NCBI RefSeq assembly: GCF_000423505.1
Contig: NZ_AUIC01000006.1
Location: 1-64,000, forward strand
Reading direction: 5' to 3'
Source of the DNA: Pseudoclavibacter soli DSM 23366
GTDB lineage: Bacteria > Actinomycetota > Actinomycetes > Actinomycetales > Microbacteriaceae
DNA length: 64,000 nt
Made by a program: the position numbers and the translations under genes. This document shows positions 45,772-54,669 of the stretch, one piece after another (the first letter of the stretch is position 1; each line of letters opens with the position of its first letter). A model generated the notes under the pieces. That model saw only the letters and a program-made list of their open reading frames with translations, had not been told where the DNA came from and did not search any database.

Positions 45772-48084
45772 ATGCGCGCACTGTTCCTACTTCACGGGGC
45801 ACCTGGTACCGGTAAGTCCACGCTCATTGATAAGCTCCAGCTCGGGCACCTGACCCTCAGTTACGACCATTTTCGCAGCCTCTTCTCGGCTGCGTTTCCG
45901 TGCGCTGAAGACGGTGGTCCAGTCGGTATGACACTGCGCCTCACACCGGAAACGCAGAAGGCTGCAGTGGCCGCGGCCCAGCAGGCGCTGAAGGCGCGTC
46001 TTGCTGCGGGGACGACGGTGTTCTTCGACTCGACCACCTCTCGTACCGCTGACCAGACGAAGCTTGCCCAGCTAGCTGCGAAGTACGGCTATAAGACCTA
46101 CCTGATTGATTGTCAGGGCAACACCGCACTGAAAACCCTGCTGGATCGCAACAAGCACCGCGGGATTGACCGGGTGGATGAGCAGGTGATCGCCGACATG
46201 CACGAGCGCTGCGCGACCAGCCAGCCGAGCCACGCAATCACGGAGGTCATTGACGGCACGAAGCCGGCAGATGAGGTGTACCACGACATCATGCGGATCA
46301 CGGCGGTGCCCACACTCAAACTGGCTGAGGGCGCAAAAGTCGTTGTGGTCGGTGACGTGCACTCCTGCGCCGAAGCGCTGCAGGACGCTCTTGACGCGCA
46401 CGAAGGCGACGCGACTCATTGGGTGTTCGCCGGCGATCTGTTTGACCGTGGTCCGGATCCGGTCGGCGTGTGGCGAATCGTGAACACGCTGGTCGCAGCT
46501 GGTCAAGCCACTGTCGTCACCGGAAACCATGAGCTCAACCTGCGAGCGGTGAACACGCACACCGCCTCGACTCGATTCACCGAGACCCGTGCCACCCGAG
46601 ACGCCCTGCTCGCGGCTGGCATATTTGCAGGTGAGCAGACCGCCTTTGTGAATGCGACCATCCCGCTGCTTCGACTGCAGGCGGGCGAAGTCGAATGGCT
46701 GGTCACCCACGGTGGCGTCTCACACGTCACTAAGTGGAAGGCTGATCACGCAGGGCTGCTGAACATCAGTGATGCCGAGTGCGTCTACGGCATCGGTGAC
46801 CGTGCCCACACGTACCGAGGGAAATCCTCGTACAACGTTGCAGACATGCCGTTGGTGGGATTCCAGCTGCACGGACACCGCAGAGGACGTATCGGCGAAG
46901 AGCCCGTTGCCGCCATCACCCACGATTTCCGCGGGCACCCCATAGTCTGTCTCGAGTCCGGTGTGGCCAGCGGGGGAGCCTTGTCGGTTGCGGTGGTCGA
47001 TGGTGCTGTCTCCGTGCAGCGGTTCTCCGATCATGTCACCCCTGACACTGCAGCCCGTAATCGCCTCGCGCCGTGGCAGCGCAAACCGAAGCATGACCCC
47101 GAAGACGTGACCGCGCTGCTGACGCGGATGCGCAACTGCGAGTATGTGCGGGTGAAGCCCCTCGAATCCGTCCAAGGCGTGCTCGCCTGCAACTTCACCC
47201 GTGCGGCGTTCACGCAGGGTGCATGGGATGACGTCACTGTGCACGCCCGCGGGCTGTTCATCGACGAGGCGGCGGGTAGGATCGTCGCACGTGGCTACGA
47301 GAAGTTCTTTCATATCGGCGAAGTGCCCGGACGCACCTTGAGCCAGTGGCAGGACGAGGCCGTCGCCGCCTACCCGGTCACGCTTCGGAAGAAGATGAAC
47401 GGCTATCTGGCACTGGTGGCCTGTGTCCGTGGCAAGCTTGAGGTCTTCTCGAAGTCGGGGATCACACCCTATTCGAAGTTCGCCCGAGGCCTGCTCCAAG
47501 GCGCCATCGGAGACAAGGGGATCGGTGAACTTGCTGGGATGCTTGCCCGCACGAACACGACAGCTGCGTTCGAGGTGATCGCCGCACGCGACACTCACCC
47601 GATCGCCGAGCCCGGGCCGGATCGGCTGGTCTTGCTCGACTGCATCCGAAACACCGTGCAGTTCGACACCGACGACGACATCCGACTCGGCATTGCCCGC
47701 CGTTTCGGGCTCGAGGTCGCCGAGACAGTGGCGGTTGCAAGTACCCCAGACGAGCTCACCCAGACCCTCGATGCCGCTCGCCATCGCGATGATGAAGGCG
47801 TGGTCCTTGTCGACCGAGACGGGTACCGCAGCAAGTTGAAAGCAGAGGGCTACGCAAACCGAAAAGCTGCCCGCACCTCACTCGAACGCGTGTGGGGAGG
47901 CCGCGCCGACACCCTCGGCAAGCGTTTCGCCGAGCTTGAATCGCGGCTGATCGCCACGGGGATCTGGGATCGCATCACGGGCGGGGATTTCGACGTCGTG
48001 GGTGTGGATGGAGCCTCACGTCTCGATCTGGCGGGAGTCTTCGACGAGCTGGAACAGTCAACTGCTGAGACTGGAGAGGGCTGA
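45772..48084 (+). CDS. Three-domain RNA repair enzyme: polynucleotide kinase, phosphatase and ligase (Pnkp-like), 770 aa
   Basis: Heals and seals broken RNA. The kinase domain is residues 1-180, with the P-loop GAPGTGKS at 9-16 and a later FFDSTTSRTADQ. The metallophosphoesterase is about 185-440: GDVH at 194-197, then GDLFDRG, GNHE and a late LHGHRRGR. The C-terminal ligase contains KKMNGYL, with Lys541 as the likely AMP-accepting residue, then SKSGITPYSKF. The order kinase-phosphatase-ligase is that of bacterial Pnkp. No Hen1 methyltransferase gene is in the window; ATP-grasp and RlaP-type genes follow instead. The stop is 3 nt before the next start, so this begins an operon. The likely role is repair of tRNAs cut by host defences. 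Confidence 0.9.
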   Translation: MRALFLLHGAPGTGKSTLIDKLQLGHLTLSYDHFRSLFSAAFPCAEDGGPVGMTLRLTPETQKAAVAAAQQALKARLAAGTTVFFDSTTSRTADQTKLAQLAAKYGYKTYLIDCQGNTALKTLLDRNKHRGIDRVDEQVIADMHERCATSQPSHAITEVIDGTKPADEVYHDIMRITAVPTLKLAEGAKVVVVGDVHSCAEALQDALDAHEGDATHWVFAGDLFDRGPDPVGVWRIVNTLVAAGQATVVTGNHELNLRAVNTHTASTRFTETRATRDALLAAGIFAGEQTAFVNATIPLLRLQAGEVEWLVTHGGVSHVTKWKADHAGLLNISDAECVYGIGDRAHTYRGKSSYNVADMPLVGFQLHGHRRGRIGEEPVAAITHDFRGHPIVCLESGVASGGALSVAVVDGAVSVQRFSDHVTPDTAARNRLAPWQRKPKHDPEDVTALLTRMRNCEYVRVKPLESVQGVLACNFTRAAFTQGAWDDVTVHARGLFIDEAAGRIVARGYEKFFHIGEVPGRTLSQWQDEAVAAYPVTLRKKMNGYLALVACVRGKLEVFSKSGITPYSKFARGLLQGAIGDKGIGELAGMLARTNTTAAFEVIAARDTHPIAEPGPDRLVLLDCIRNTVQFDTDDDIRLGIARRFGLEVAETVAVASTPDELTQTLDAARHRDDEGVVLVDRDGYRSKLKAEGYANRKAARTSLERVWGGRADTLGKRFAELESRLIATGIWDRITGGDFDVVGVDGASRLDLAGVFDELEQSTAETGEG

Positions 48085-48087
48085 ACG

Positions 48088-49560
48088 ATGAGCCGATTGA
48101 TTGCGCACGCTACACCTGAGACCACACTGACGCCAGCTGATCTGGCCGACCTGATTCGCAACGACCCGAAGGTTGCCGAACAGTTCGAGCAGGCCTATGC
48201 AAATGCCATGCGCGATGCCGGCAACAATGACGGTGTCCTCGGCCCGAACCCGCGCACGAGCACACCCGCTGCTGGTGTTGCTATGCTGGAGACCACCGAA
48301 CACAACCTGACTGATCTCATTGCACCGATCATTGATGACCTCGTCGCAGACACGTGGACATGGTCGACTGCTGATCTCGCCGGCGACACCAGCACTGTGC
48401 TGGCTGCGGTCCAGCCGCCGGCGTCAAGCACGATGTTCACCGCCGCACAGCTCAATGCTGCACAAGAGCACACAGCGGCCATAGCATCGCTGGATCCCTC
48501 GATCCGACCGCAGGCCACCGCGACCGCGATGCAGCGCGACATCGATGCCCCGACCGGAGCACTGCTCGCCTCGATGTTGATGCACACGCAGGACGAGAAC
48601 GCCGACGACCGCGTGCGCCGCAGCTTCTATAACCGCTTCCGACAGGGTCTCGACATCCTCGATCTGGATTCGATCGCCTACCAGATGATCGACATGAACC
48701 CCGATTCAATGAGCCACTGGCTGCCCCAGCTGGCTGCCGCGAATGCGCTCCACCAGGAATTCCGTATTCCCGAGACCACGATCGCTCGCGCACCCCTGTC
48801 GCTGCTGCAGCTGCCTCGTCTCGGCTACGGCGCGCTGAACGCAACCACGCACGAGATTCTCAACCGCTGGGCCGAGCGCGTCTTCGCACTCGAGCCGCAG
48901 GGTGATTATTTCGTCAAGACCGGGACGTTCTCCTCCAAGTTCGACTTCAGAAACGCCCGCGTGGTGAGCCCAAGCGAGGTCGCCGAGCTCGGTGACTACC
49001 TCGTCGCCATCCATGAGCAGGCACTGCAGATGGCGAGCCCACTGAACGAGCGCATCGTCTACGGTGCTGGCACGACAACCGAGTGGGTCGTACGCGAGTT
49101 CGTCCCAGACACAGAGGACTCACCAACGATCTATCACGGGCTCCCGCTGCGCTGCGAGTTCCGTGTGTTCGTCGACTGTGACAACGACACCGTGCTCACC
49201 AGCGTCCCCTACTGGGAGTCGAAGACCATGCGGCATCGCTTTGCTGCGATGGAAGACGCCAACCATCCGGACAACCGCCACGACCTGATCACGTATCTGG
49301 CCGCCGAGCCCAAGCTCAAGCGGCGCTTCAAGCTTCAGCATCGTGACGTCGAACGCCGCATTGAGCGACTGCTGCCCGATCTCGATCTGGTCGGTCAGTG
49401 GTCAATCGATGTCATGGCTGACGGGTCTGACCTCTGGCTGATCGACATGGCACAGGCCTCGTCCAGCGCGTTCTTCGACCGCGTGCCCGCTCGACTGCGC
49501 CAGCCTGCCGAGGATCCCTGGATCGCGCAGATCGCACATGCGCTGCCCAATTGGCACTGA
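48088..49560 (+). CDS. ATP-grasp-like enzyme (CDC123/R2K-like), 490 aa
   Basis: The C-terminal half from about residue 255 reads as a divergent ATP-grasp ligase. It has GDYFVKTGTFSSKFDFRNAR, which holds the ATP Lys and the following Ser/Lys, then TEWVVREFVPD and LRCEFRVFVDCDND. GQWSIDVMADGSDLWLIDMA is the usual Asp-x-Met...Leu-Ile-Asp metal end. The N-terminal 250 residues are helical and unassigned. ATP-grasp enzymes of this clade are known beside RNA-repair genes and are thought to add amino acids or peptides to a target. It is directly coupled to the Pnkp-like gene. Substrate unknown. Confidence 0.7.
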   Translation: MSRLIAHATPETTLTPADLADLIRNDPKVAEQFEQAYANAMRDAGNNDGVLGPNPRTSTPAAGVAMLETTEHNLTDLIAPIIDDLVADTWTWSTADLAGDTSTVLAAVQPPASSTMFTAAQLNAAQEHTAAIASLDPSIRPQATATAMQRDIDAPTGALLASMLMHTQDENADDRVRRSFYNRFRQGLDILDLDSIAYQMIDMNPDSMSHWLPQLAAANALHQEFRIPETTIARAPLSLLQLPRLGYGALNATTHEILNRWAERVFALEPQGDYFVKTGTFSSKFDFRNARVVSPSEVAELGDYLVAIHEQALQMASPLNERIVYGAGTTTEWVVREFVPDTEDSPTIYHGLPLRCEFRVFVDCDNDTVLTSVPYWESKTMRHRFAAMEDANHPDNRHDLITYLAAEPKLKRRFKLQHRDVERRIERLLPDLDLVGQWSIDVMADGSDLWLIDMAQASSSAFFDRVPARLRQPAEDPWIAQIAHALPNWH

Positions 49561-49583
49561 ACATTGCCCGGCTGGAGCCTCCT

Positions 49584-49592
49584 CCGCGCACA
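49584..49592 (+). promoter_or_regulatory. Gene-junction element CCGCGCACA
   Basis: Exact 9-mer, 35 nt before the ATG at 49627. Confidence 0.5.
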
Positions 49593-49626
49593 AAGTCAGT
49601 CAGCTGAAGAAAGAGAGACGCGAGCC

Positions 49627-50157
49627 ATGTACCCTGCACCACCTGCGCTGAGCAAGCGAGACTTCGCCGAGCTCGCGCACGTCGATGCCAGCGACATCGT
49701 GCTCGCCACAGTGCATGGCTCGCATCTCTATGGTCTGGCTCATCCCGGCAGCGATCTGGATCTCTATGTCGTCGTACGCGAGCAGGCTCACCCAACGCAG
49801 CAGATCACCGACAGCACAGACGTCACCGTCATCGGGCTGAAGGGCTTCCTCGGGCAGGCCACCAAGGGTGTGCCCCAGTCGCTCGAAGCGCTGTACTCGC
49901 CGGTGGCGATCTACAGCGCTGCGTGGGAGCCGTTTCTGCGCTCATGGGTCTCCGGCGGGCCTCAGGTGCTCCACACCTTCGATCGCACGATCACTGCGTT
50001 TAGAAAAGTGCGCGTCACCCCAAAGCGGCTCGTCCATGCCGAACGCATCGCCATCGAACGCGAGCAGCTCGTCCGATACCGCCGTCTGTTCCCCAGACTC
50101 AGCAACGCCGAGCGCGAGCGCGCACTTTCCCGCGCTGCACAACAGCAACATGTCTAA
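49627..50157 (+). CDS. Pol-beta-superfamily nucleotidyltransferase (RlaP-like), 176 aa
   Basis: Minimal nucleotidyltransferase with HGSHLYGLAHPGSDLDLYVV near residue 33: Gly-Ser, then Tyr-Gly, then Ser-Asp-x-Asp of the metal site. The layout GSxLYG...SDxD is that of the RlaP family, which is tied to RNA-repair operons. Its place between two ATP-grasp genes and after the Pnkp-like gene agrees. It may add or restore nucleotides at RNA ends before ligation. ATG 49627 is chosen; AAAGAGAG lies upstream. The stop overlaps the next start. Confidence 0.82.
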   Translation: MYPAPPALSKRDFAELAHVDASDIVLATVHGSHLYGLAHPGSDLDLYVVVREQAHPTQQITDSTDVTVIGLKGFLGQATKGVPQSLEALYSPVAIYSAAWEPFLRSWVSGGPQVLHTFDRTITAFRKVRVTPKRLVHAERIAIEREQLVRYRRLFPRLSNAERERALSRAAQQQHV

Positions 50158-50329
50158 GCGGCCGGATCGGGCGAAACGCGCGCAGCAGTCCTGGTGCCCA
50201 TACTGTTCCAGTCCTGCAGGGTATGACTGCCCGGATATGTCCATCTCGAAGCGTGCCGCGCACAAGAGAGATCGACGACAAGTGCGTGCTGACATCAGAC
50301 GAGAACAAGGAGGCCGCTACCATGGCTGA
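50150..50329 (+). CDS. Small zinc-ribbon-like protein, 59 aa
   Basis: CPYCSSPAGYDCPDMSISKR gives Cys pairs of a zinc knuckle, followed by a very basic helix (AAHKRDRRQVRADIRREQGG). It overlaps both neighbours by 8 nt. Similar short proteins occur in actinophages. It probably binds nucleic acid. A CCGCGCACA copy (50256-50264) lies inside it and may serve the next gene. Confidence 0.65.
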   Translation: MSKRPDRAKRAQQSWCPYCSSPAGYDCPDMSISKRAAHKRDRRQVRADIRREQGGRYHG

Positions 50330-51506
50330 GCAACTGTCCGAGCACGTCCGTTTCAGCGGCGGGCAACTCACACAGCTCGCCGGCGGCTTCCCCGGTCTGC
50401 AGTCACGCTGGGACGCTCGCCTGCGCGAACAGGCCGCGCGTGATCTTGCCCTGGTCGCCGAGCGCGCCCCGGAGATCGCCGATCTCACAGTCGCATCTCC
50501 TGTCAGCTCAGACGCAGACGTCGAAGACTTCTGGGAGAACCTCGCTCGCACTGCAGCTGCGATCCGCGCAGCTGACCATGTCGGTGCCGAGTTCACCGTC
50601 GTGCCGCCAAATGCTGAGCATCCGGACTGGAACGACTACGAGTTGTCCGAGCGGCTCGGCCCGGTGCTCAGCGCTGAAGAGAACCGACACGGCAGTGATC
50701 CGCTGGTGATGCACCAGATGCTCATCGACCACGGCGGCCGCTGGATGCGTCTGGCCGGCTACGGCGATGAGCCAGGAGAGCTGCCCACCGACGAAGACGT
50801 CGTCGAACTGGCGCTGCAGCGTGCGAAAGCCGGCGTGCAGGCTCTTGTGGTGAAGCTCGTCGGACGCAAGACCGGCATCATCCGCATCGACCTGCGCACT
50901 GACATCACTGCGCCGGAGATTCACGAGCGACTGCTCGCGTACGACGAGAATTTCGGCTGGGTGTTCATCCGTATTGCCGGGCGACGACACACGCTGCTCG
51001 TTCAAGACTGGATTCCCATGGTCGACGAATACCGACTGTTCGTCGTCGACGGCAAGATCGTCTCCGGTGCCGGTTGCATCGAAGAGTTCACGCCATATGA
51101 CCGTGCTGATCCAGATGACCGCTTCGATATACGTCTGCGGCGGCACCGCGGCAACGCGGTCACGGGGCAGCGCAGCGAAGGACTGCACATAGACAGCACC
51201 GTGGTCGAACGCTACCTGCGTTTCGCTGCGCCGATTGCCGCGGCTCATGGCGGCACACTCGTCATCGACGTCGCCACCACAACTGACAACAAGCCGGTGA
51301 TCATCGAATTGAACCCGTTGCCGAATTCGGGGCTGTATGCCAGCAACCCGGATGCGGTGTACCGGCGTCTCGTGCGCGCCCGCGATCGCGGCTACGGCGT
51401 GTACCCGCTCATGCGTGATGCGCCAAAGCTACTCGAGTTCGCTAGGCCCATCAACGGCTTCGACGACACAGAGCCAGAGCCAGAACGAAAGGACACCCGC
51501 TCATGA
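50322..51506 (+). CDS. ATP-grasp enzyme (R2K-like), 394 aa
   Basis: Second ATP-grasp ligase of the island. It has VQDWIPMVDEYRLFVVDGK, followed by IVSGAGCIEEFTPY. The metal-binding end is LVIDVATTTDNKPVIIELNP, with Asp and Glu-x-Asn for Mg-ATP, and LPNSGLYASNPDAVY follows. The N-terminal half includes VVKLVGRKTGIIRIDL, the probable ATP-Lys strand. Only weakly similar to the first ATP-grasp by eye. AAGGAGG precedes the ATG. It is predicted to form an amide or similar bond on an unknown target. Confidence 0.78.
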   Translation: MAEQLSEHVRFSGGQLTQLAGGFPGLQSRWDARLREQAARDLALVAERAPEIADLTVASPVSSDADVEDFWENLARTAAAIRAADHVGAEFTVVPPNAEHPDWNDYELSERLGPVLSAEENRHGSDPLVMHQMLIDHGGRWMRLAGYGDEPGELPTDEDVVELALQRAKAGVQALVVKLVGRKTGIIRIDLRTDITAPEIHERLLAYDENFGWVFIRIAGRRHTLLVQDWIPMVDEYRLFVVDGKIVSGAGCIEEFTPYDRADPDDRFDIRLRRHRGNAVTGQRSEGLHIDSTVVERYLRFAAPIAAAHGGTLVIDVATTTDNKPVIIELNPLPNSGLYASNPDAVYRRLVRARDRGYGVYPLMRDAPKLLEFARPINGFDDTEPEPERKDTRS

Positions 51507-51685
51507 ACCCGATCCTCGATCCTGATGCGCCGCTGCGCACCACGTTCGTCAGTGCCGTTGCGCCAGATGACACAGTGCTCGAACACGTCGACGTCTCGGC
51601 GCACAACGACGAAGCCATCCAGCAGGTTGCAGCTGATCTACGACGTGCGCATCCGTCAGCCAGGATCGTCGAGACCCTCGAATGA
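51503..51685 (+). CDS. Small hypothetical protein, 60 aa
   Basis: ATGA overlap with the ATP-grasp gene. It reads NPILDPDAPLRTTFVSAVAP, then an acidic and helical end (EAIQQVAADLRRAHPSARIV). A small alpha/beta unit; not recognised. Co-translated with the RNA-repair island. Confidence 0.6.
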   Translation: MNPILDPDAPLRTTFVSAVAPDDTVLEHVDVSAHNDEAIQQVAADLRRAHPSARIVETLE

Positions 51686-51711
51686 CTCTCTCCGGAAAGC
51701 GATGACACACC

Positions 51712-52239
51712 ATGCCCGCACAACCACGAAGCCATAAGCGTCGCCGAATCAGAATCCGACCGTTTCACGCGCGCTCGATTCGACTCGGCATTCGCTATGG
51801 TCGCCTGACGCGCTACGGGGAGCTCGACGATCCGTACTACCGACTGCGCTCCAAGCTTCTCTTGGGCCCATGGGTGCAGCCTGATGAAGATATCGACTGG
51901 GGTCTGGCCGAAGAAGCATTCAGGCGCACACGCATCAGCCTGCAGCGTGCGCGCCTGAGCGCGATGTCGCCAGCTGAACAGGCCGCAGCCCGAGACATCG
52001 AAGACACGGTATATCGTCGGTACGTCGAAAGCTCCGAGCAGCGCCGTGCACGACAGCAGCAAGAAGAACTCGACAGTCTGCGCCACCGTGTCGCCACGCT
52101 CGAGGCTCGGGCGCTCTCGACTGAGCAGCTCGCTGCGATCTGGCAGCGAGCGCACGACGACGGTGTCGAATACGGCCGTACCGAGGCGCTCTCTCCCGGC
52201 TGGGGCGAGCAGACGCAGAATCCATACGAGCAGGACTGA
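51712..52239 (+). CDS. Hypothetical protein, 175 aa, basic N-terminus and coiled coil
   Basis: Very basic start (RSHKRRRIRIRPFHARSIRL), then a long helix with Arg/Glu/Gln heptads (SSEQRRARQQQEELDSLRHR, VATLEARALSTEQLAA). This looks like an RNA- or DNA-binding coiled-coil protein. It is the last gene before a fresh junction element and may belong to the RNA-repair island by position. Confidence 0.65.
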   Translation: MPAQPRSHKRRRIRIRPFHARSIRLGIRYGRLTRYGELDDPYYRLRSKLLLGPWVQPDEDIDWGLAEEAFRRTRISLQRARLSAMSPAEQAAARDIEDTVYRRYVESSEQRRARQQQEELDSLRHRVATLEARALSTEQLAAIWQRAHDDGVEYGRTEALSPGWGEQTQNPYEQD

Positions 52240-52265
52240 GCCTCTCTTCCGAAGAAAATAGCCTC

Positions 52266-52274
52266 CCGCGCACA
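52266..52274 (+). promoter_or_regulatory. Gene-junction element CCGCGCACA
   Basis: Exact 9-mer, 35 nt before the ATG at 52309, which has GAGGAG. Confidence 0.5.
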
Positions 52275-52308
52275 GGTGTTCATGACGGCAACGAAATGAG
52301 GAGAACCC

Positions 52309-52695
52309 ATGAGCAACTTAGAACAGACGCAGCCCGGCGATCAGGTAATCGTCACGGCATATTACTCGCGCAGTCCGAGTGCGGTGGTGCAAACCGTAGA
52401 GCGCGTCACAAAGAGCCAAGTGGTGACCGAGGATGGCAACCGGTTCGCTCGCCGGACAGGCATCCGCGTCGGAAGCAGTGGCTCGATTTCACCCCTTATT
52501 GCTCACCCACGCGGGGAAGAGCGGGCTGAATCATTGCTCCTTGAATGTGCGGAACGGGATCAGCGCGCGCGAGACTCCCACGCCCTGGAATTAGTGGCTG
52601 AGCGGATCCGTAGGAAGACCCATTGCACCGCAGGTGAGATAGCTCGAGCTCAGGAGATCCTCTGCAGGCTTTCAGAAAGCGCATCGCCGAGCTGA
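52309..52695 (+). CDS. Small beta-barrel protein, 128 aa
   Basis: N-terminal SH3-like module (PGDQVIVTAYYSRSPSAVVQ, VERVTKSQVVTEDGNRFARR, TGIRVGSS). It matches in layout the proteins at 60994 and 61287: turn, strand, V.RVT...V.TEDG.x.F/W, then G.R. A helical tail with Arg/Glu/Ala follows. It probably binds nucleic acid or protein. Members of this group are common in actinobacterial mobile elements; function unknown. Confidence 0.65.
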   Translation: MSNLEQTQPGDQVIVTAYYSRSPSAVVQTVERVTKSQVVTEDGNRFARRTGIRVGSSGSISPLIAHPRGEERAESLLLECAERDQRARDSHALELVAERIRRKTHCTAGEIARAQEILCRLSESASPS

Positions 52696-52700
52696 GGCGT

Positions 52701-52709
52701 CCGCGCACA
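52701..52709 (+). promoter_or_regulatory. Gene-junction element CCGCGCACA
   Basis: Exact 9-mer, 56 nt before the ATG at 52765, which has AAAGGAG. Confidence 0.5.
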
Positions 52710-52764
52710 GGTGCTGCTGTAGGCAGGCAGCGCCCCAGCAACTGGAACGATAAAGGAGCACGAT

Positions 52765-53082
52765 ATGACCGAGGAAATCACCACCGAGTATGTGCGTGCG
52801 CAATTTGCGAGGCAAGAGAACTACACCGAGTGCTACGAGGGCGACCTATTTCTTACGCCAGATGGTCAGTGTTCGGCTGCCGAGTTCGACTGCTGGTTGG
52901 CGCGTGTGAAAGCCGAGACGCTGCGGGAGTTCGCTGGGTATCTGGAATGTCAGAAGCCCGAAATTGGGCTTGGCATCAATGTCACTGAATATCGGCGCGG
53001 CAAGTATGACGGCATTCTGGCCGCACAGGGATATGCCAGAGACCACGCCGCCCAGATTGAAAGCGAGGCAAGCAATGAGTGA
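52765..53082 (+). CDS. Hypothetical protein, 105 aa
   Basis: Charged helical protein (EYVRAQFARQENYTECYEGD, RVKAETLREFAGYLECQKPE). Not recognised. AAAGGAG lies before the ATG. It overlaps the next gene by 8 nt (ATGAGTGA), and the same overlap joins the following pair, so three genes are co-translated. Confidence 0.62.
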   Translation: MTEEITTEYVRAQFARQENYTECYEGDLFLTPDGQCSAAEFDCWLARVKAETLREFAGYLECQKPEIGLGINVTEYRRGKYDGILAAQGYARDHAAQIESEASNE

Positions 53083-53356
53083 CTACACGTTGGTCGAAGA
53101 GCGTATGAGCGGGAGGCGACTGTACCAGCTTGATCAGCCTGTGCCGTGGCGAGAATACCTTGTACTCGAAGATCGCTGGGTTGCTCGGGATACGACATTC
53201 TTCGTCGTGTCACTTGGCCGCCTCGGCGATACGGCGATTTTCCCCGCCGAGCCGGATGGGTCGATTACGCAATTCGAGGCACTGCATGAGACGGATCACT
53301 GGATTGTGGACTACGACGAGTTTATCCGGGGGTGGCTGGAGGCGACCAATGAGTGA
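53075..53356 (+). CDS. Hypothetical protein, 93 aa
   Basis: Mixed strands and helices with many aromatic residues (YTLVEERMSGRRLYQLDQPV, HWIVDYDEFIRGWLEATNE). The start is set by the ATGAGTGA overlap with the previous stop. Not recognised. Confidence 0.6.
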   Translation: MSDYTLVEERMSGRRLYQLDQPVPWREYLVLEDRWVARDTTFFVVSLGRLGDTAIFPAEPDGSITQFEALHETDHWIVDYDEFIRGWLEATNE

Positions 53357-53786
53357 GCGGCAGTGGGTTGGTACCGAGGTGGTCTGTGACTCGTGTGGCG
53401 AACGCATGGAGTCCTTTGACGGTTTCACCGCCATGGAGGATCCGTCGGAGATCCGTGGGTCGAACGAACAGTGGCTGCAGCGATTCGACGGTAAAGACTA
53501 TTGCCCGGGGTGCACTGTCTTCGACCCCAGCGTCGTAGATGCGGACGAACAGGCATGGGAAGATGGTCAGGTCGAGTATCCACGCAACGGGCTCCGCCCG
53601 AGATCATTCTGGAACACGGATCTGCAGCTCCGGCAGATGGTGCTGGACTGCTCACCAGCACAAAATCATTACGTACGCAGACGCGTCGATCTGCTCCTGA
53701 GTCACTTGAACCGTCGAACAGAGCAGGTCGCATTCCGGCTCATTCGAGAGGCCGAACGTCTAGCTGAGGGCAGCGCAGCTGGGTGA
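53349..53786 (+). CDS. Zinc-ribbon protein, 145 aa
   Basis: CDSCGERM near residue 11 and CPGC near residue 54 (FDGKDYCPGCTVFD) form a four-Cys zinc site around an acidic loop. The C-terminal half is helical and basic (HYVRRRVDLLLSHLNRRTEQ, VAFRLIREAERLAEG). Start by ATGAGTGA overlap. Probably a nucleic-acid binding accessory protein. Confidence 0.68.
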   Translation: MSERQWVGTEVVCDSCGERMESFDGFTAMEDPSEIRGSNEQWLQRFDGKDYCPGCTVFDPSVVDADEQAWEDGQVEYPRNGLRPRSFWNTDLQLRQMVLDCSPAQNHYVRRRVDLLLSHLNRRTEQVAFRLIREAERLAEGSAAG

Positions 53787-53811
53787 GTAGCCCGCCGTTT
53801 CAACGGGGGCA

Positions 53812-53821
53812 CCCCGCATAG
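53812..53821 (+). promoter_or_regulatory. Start-associated element, CCCCGCATAG form
   Basis: The last A of CATA is at -10 from the ATG at 53830, and no Shine-Dalgarno sequence is present: a leaderless layout. Confidence 0.5.
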
Positions 53822-53829
53822 GTAATCGT

Positions 53830-54669
53830 ATGAGCGAAGAAATCACGGCCGACCAGCCGACGCCGGTAAGCGCGCATCTCGAACCGGTCGGAGAAACCGA
53901 CGGTTTCGTCGAGGTCCCGGACGCCCTGGACATTTTGGGTGCAGAAGCATCTCGCTTGCGCGCCAGCGTGCACGTACTCACCTCTGAACGAGATGCAGCA
54001 CTCGCCCGCAATGACGAGCTGATCGATATCGTCGGGCGCGCCCAAGCATGGCTCCGATCCCACGAGGGAGCGGACGAGCTTCAGAAGATTCTCTCCATGG
54101 CTGGAACGGACCAGTACATGGGCCGTGAGCTCGACGACGGCGTCTTCCGCAACCTGCAGCAGTACATCAGGGAGGCCATCGGGGAGTTCGGGCTGGAAAT
54201 TGCGCGGGGGTACGACGACAGTCGCAGCCTTCCGGAATCCGTTGACGACGGTGTGTCCGCCTACATACTTCGAGCATTCGCTGACGAGCTCGCCGGTCAG
54301 AGCTGGGAGGCAGACGACTTCGCCTCTCGTCTGAGCGAATGGGTGGATCAGACCTTTGGCTCCGAGGCCGATGAGGAGGGCTCTGAGCACGACAGTGCGC
54401 CCAGCGAGGCTTCCGCTGATCTGACCACTGTGGCGTACAGCATCATCGCGAGGCGCCTGAGTGCATACGGAAGTGCAGGTGACGAGTGGGAACTCGACGG
54501 CATCGACATCGGTGAGTACGACTGGGAGCGAGTGGTTGAGCTGGTCAATTCCACCGCGAGCGCATTCCTCGTTCCCGACAAGCGCTTCAAAGCGGCCTAC
54601 GATCGGTTGGCATCCAGAGCCAGCACAGCAGCCGACACGGAGGGGAACCATGAACAAGAATGTGCCTGA
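53830..54669 (+). CDS. Hypothetical acidic protein, 279 aa
   Basis: Probable coiled coil near residues 35-60 (ILGAEASRLRASVHVLTSER, DAALARNDEL). The middle is acidic and helical, a linker DEEGSEHDSAPSE follows, and the C-terminal domain is helical. Not recognised. The start is read as leaderless from CCCCGCATAG. It overlaps the next gene by 20 nt. Confidence 0.62.
   Translation: MSEEITADQPTPVSAHLEPVGETDGFVEVPDALDILGAEASRLRASVHVLTSERDAALARNDELIDIVGRAQAWLRSHEGADELQKILSMAGTDQYMGRELDDGVFRNLQQYIREAIGEFGLEIARGYDDSRSLPESVDDGVSAYILRAFADELAGQSWEADDFASRLSEWVDQTFGSEADEEGSEHDSAPSEASADLTTVAYSIIARRLSAYGSAGDEWELDGIDIGEYDWERVVELVNSTASAFLVPDKRFKAAYDRLASRASTAADTEGNHEQECA

Noticed and set aside
50256-50264. 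CCGCGCACA copy inside the 59-aa zinc protein gene as proof of a promoter
   Set aside because: It lies in coding sequence (Arg-Ala-Ala-His-Lys) and may be chance; counted among the copies but not listed as a separate element.
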